Origin: Acidimicrobiia bacterium
GTDB lineage: Bacteria; Actinomycetota; Acidimicrobiia; Acidimicrobiales; Poriferisodalaceae
Assembly (NCBI GenBank): GCA_022824805.1
Contig: JAJDZE010000081.1
Coordinates: forward strand, 1 to 33,885
Reading direction: 5' to 3'
DNA: 33,885 nucleotides
Positions 32,649-33,885 of the stretch are shown in pieces. Made by a program: the position numbers and the translations under genes. The notes under the pieces were generated by a model. The model was not told the DNA's origin and did no database searches. It saw only the letters and a list, made by a program, of their open reading frames with translations. How positions within the stretch are numbered: the first letter of the stretch is position 1; each line of letters opens with the position of its first letter.

Positions 32649-33236
32649 TCAGGCGGGCAGCTCGGCGTCGTTGAAGGCAGTTTCGAGCAGTGCCTCGAGC
32701 CCCATCGATGAGGCGGCCTGCGCCAGGTCGGCATGGTCGAGCGCTGTGCCTTGTGACCGCAGGATGCCTACGACGTCACGCCACTGGCGTTCAGAGACTC
32801 TCCCGCCTGTTTGGTACCACTCCAGCTTGCGCAGTATCTGATCGGCGGGAGCGGTGACCCACAGGTGCTGCGACGGGTTGTCGCGCACCTCGATGCGCCA
32901 CCGGCGTTCGAGTTGGCGCCGGTCGAGCGGGCTGTCGCCGAGCACGAAGAGGTCCACCTTGAAACCGGCTTCGTCGATCAGATTGAACGACGCTTTCTGC
33001 TCGACTGCGCGTTGAGCGGCTGCCGCAGGCACATAGAAGTCGATCTCCAGCGTGTCCACGAGATCGTCGAGCTGTCGGCGTTCCAGGCGAATTGCCATGT
33101 CGATGTCGATCGTGCCTCGCGGCTCGCCGAACATCGAGCTTGCGAGCGAACCGCCTAACGCGTAGTCGATGCCGTGCCGCTCCAGGATCGCGGCTACGTG
33201 CAGGGCGACTGTGATGGGATCGGTCACCGCGGCCAT
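32649..33236 (-). CDS. Nucleotidyltransferase-fold protein of a two-gene module
   Basis: A 195-residue protein of the nucleotidyltransferase superfamily: ALGGSLASSMFGEPRGTIDIDM contains the GGS motif (28-30) and the metal-binding Asp44 and Asp46; a third acidic residue lies in FKVDLFVLGD near 94. The C-terminus has ADQILRKLEWYQTGGRVSERQWRDVVGIL, recurrent in a family encoded next to a small helical protein. It may modify RNA or a protein, as AbiEii- or MNT-type toxins and antitoxins do, but no activity is established to my knowledge for this group. It overlaps its partner gene by 13 bp. Confidence 0.82.
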   Translation of the reverse strand: MAAVTDPITVALHVAAILERHGIDYALGGSLASSMFGEPRGTIDIDMAIRLERRQLDDLVDTLEIDFYVPAAAAQRAVEQKASFNLIDEAGFKVDLFVLGDSPLDRRQLERRWRIEVRDNPSQHLWVTAPADQILRKLEWYQTGGRVSERQWRDVVGILRSQGTALDHADLAQAASSMGLEALLETAFNDAELPA

Positions 33237-33550
33237 CGACCGCCGGCGCCGAACGCGGCCTCTGCCGCTTCGGTGCCATAGCGGCGCTGCGTTGCCGCAT
33301 AGCGGACGCGGGTCTTGTCGGCATCAGGTTCGCTGGCCAAGATGCCTGCTCGGGCTGCGGTCTCGATGGCAGCCGACATCGTTGCTGCCAGCGCAGCCCG
33401 CTGGGCAGGCGTCATCGACTTCCATCTCGCGGTGATCTGTTGCCATGCCTCTGGTGATGTGTCACCCGGCCGCGCTCCCGCGGCGCTGCGCTCGTGCGGC
33501 GCCCGTCGCGCCGGCGCATCGTGGGCGCCAAGGGCAACTCGACCGTCCAT
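33224..33550 (-). CDS. Small partner protein of nucleotidyltransferase
   Basis: A 108-residue protein. The N-terminal third is Arg/Ala-rich and probably disordered; residues 30-100 (SPEAWQQITARWKSMTPAQ, AALAATMSAAIETAARAGI, TRVRYAATQRRYG) form a helical segment seen in short proteins that precede this type of nucleotidyltransferase. The ATG at 33550 has TACCGT 6 nt upstream and no ribosome binding site, so it is probably leaderless. As first gene of the pair it would be the antitoxin in a toxin-antitoxin reading, or a targeting subunit; both are inference. Confidence 0.68.
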   Translation of the reverse strand: MDGRVALGAHDAPARRAPHERSAAGARPGDTSPEAWQQITARWKSMTPAQRAALAATMSAAIETAARAGILASEPDADKTRVRYAATQRRYGTEAAEAAFGAGGRWPR

Positions 33551-33562
33551 GTCCCAACGGTA
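33551..33562 (-). promoter_or_regulatory. Putative leaderless promoter of the nucleotidyltransferase module
   Basis: TACCGT (33562-33557, minus strand), then TGGGAC and ATG: the recurring TAnnnT-6 nt-ATG arrangement. Confidence 0.42.
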
Positions 33563-33783
33563 GGCCCCATACGCACACGGGCCGGGATGCCTACCGCGAC
33601 CAAGACGGAATCGCCGTCATCCCGGCCGCCCTGCTCGGCCCCTGATGCGACGCCCGCGCCATGGCGGTGACGATGATCGAAGCCGACCGGTCCGTCTGCA
33701 CCGGCGAGGCCGCGGTTGACGGCATCTGCGAGCCCTCCTGTGCGACTGGCGCCCCGACGACTTTCGACAATCCGCAGCCAATG

Positions 33784-33841
33784 TTGACAAGCAAGGCTGA
33801 TCCTCACTACATTGCTCCGCTGGCTTCCTATGCATAAGGAG
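33784..33841 (+). promoter_or_regulatory. Strong promoter and ribosome binding site near the window end
   Basis: TTGACA (33784-33789), an 18-bp spacer and TACATT (33808-33813) form a good promoter. AAGGAG (33836-33841) lies 6 nt before an ATG at 33848, giving a leader of about 28 nt. Confidence 0.6.
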
Positions 33842-33847
33842 ACATGT

Positions 33848-33885
33848 ATGCCATTGGGGGGGGGGGGGGGGCCCCCCCGGCCCCC
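33848..33885 (+). CDS. Start of a gene truncated by the window end
   Basis: Only ATG CCA TTG can be read before a homopolymer tract of G and C that is unlikely to be genuine coding sequence. The upstream promoter and ribosome binding site support a real gene start here. The product cannot be identified. Confidence 0.35.
   Translation, partial: MPLGGGGGPPRP
33855..33885. other. G/C homopolymer tract, probable assembly artefact
   Basis: A run of about 17 G followed by C7, GG and C5 ends the window. Nothing else in the sequence resembles it, and it sits at the very end, as expected for a sequencing or assembly artefact at a contig edge. Confidence 0.7.

Noticed and set aside
33412-33807. 131-codon minus-strand frame at the window end
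   Set aside because: It overlaps the partner gene of the nucleotidyltransferase out of frame and has Arg/His-rich shadow composition.
1-33885. CRISPR array, insertion sequence or prophage genes
   Set aside because: No regularly spaced repeats, transposase, integrase or phage structural genes were seen on either strand.

Overview
The window is GC-rich DNA with actinobacterial gene content, most likely a chromosome segment (or contig end) of an Acidimicrobiia-type actinobacterium. The evidence is an F420-dependent LLM-class oxidoreductase, a FHA - PP2C - RodA - PBP - PknB - CrgA cluster, a DUF3499-like protein, an AlkA/Ada fusion, tRNAs without encoded CCA, and many starts that lack a Shine-Dalgarno sequence and look leaderless. 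The lineage is an inference from content; no 16S gene is present.

Layout. 1-1775: a partial lipoprotein and a secreted chymotrypsin-fold protease. 1995-7374: lipid or CoA catabolism genes (SDR, F420 oxidoreductase, acyl-CoA ligase, ACAD10/11-like dehydrogenase) with one small membrane protein. 7542-8517: small proteins, including a DUF3499-like protein and a membrane-anchored zinc-ribbon protein. 8641-15620: one long minus-strand cell-wall and division signalling operon (FHA, fhaB, PP2C phosphatase, rodA, a degenerate PBP, pknB with five PASTA repeats, crgA). 15671-16816: tRNA-Leu followed by a two-gene PIN-nuclease module with a near-consensus leaderless promoter that contains a palindrome. 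17071-19187: alkylation repair (alkA/ada and ogt) behind a large symmetric operator. 19274-22045: a DUF4349 lipoprotein and a glutaryl-CoA-dehydrogenase-like enzyme. 22239-23943: an MBL-fold hydrolase and a rhodanese. 23906-26419: a nitroreductase and a CLC protein. 26453-27602: two divergent tRNA-Ser genes, a RelE/YefM-type toxin-antitoxin pair and the remnant of an AAA ATPase gene. 27574-30914: pheA, then larB and larC divergently. 31023-33550: tRNA-Arg, an FAD-dependent oxidoreductase, and a nucleotidyltransferase with a small partner gene. The last 100 bases hold a strong promoter and ribosome binding site for a gene cut off by a G/C homopolymer tract at the window end.

The most notable signals are: a PBP-like protein inside the rodA/pknB operon that has lost the SxxK and KTG catalytic motifs; a three-copy dispersed element of about 60 bp placed after plus-strand genes; a 49-bp symmetric operator with CGGAC boxes before alkA; a 14-bp perfect inverted repeat plus a third motif copy in the divergent region before the MBL hydrolase; a recurring TAnnnT-(6-8 nt)-start-codon arrangement suggesting leaderless transcripts; and several small two-gene modules beside tRNA genes. 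Two CLC and FHA/PP2C features (Ala at the proton-glutamate position; short soluble forms) also depart from the best-known relatives.
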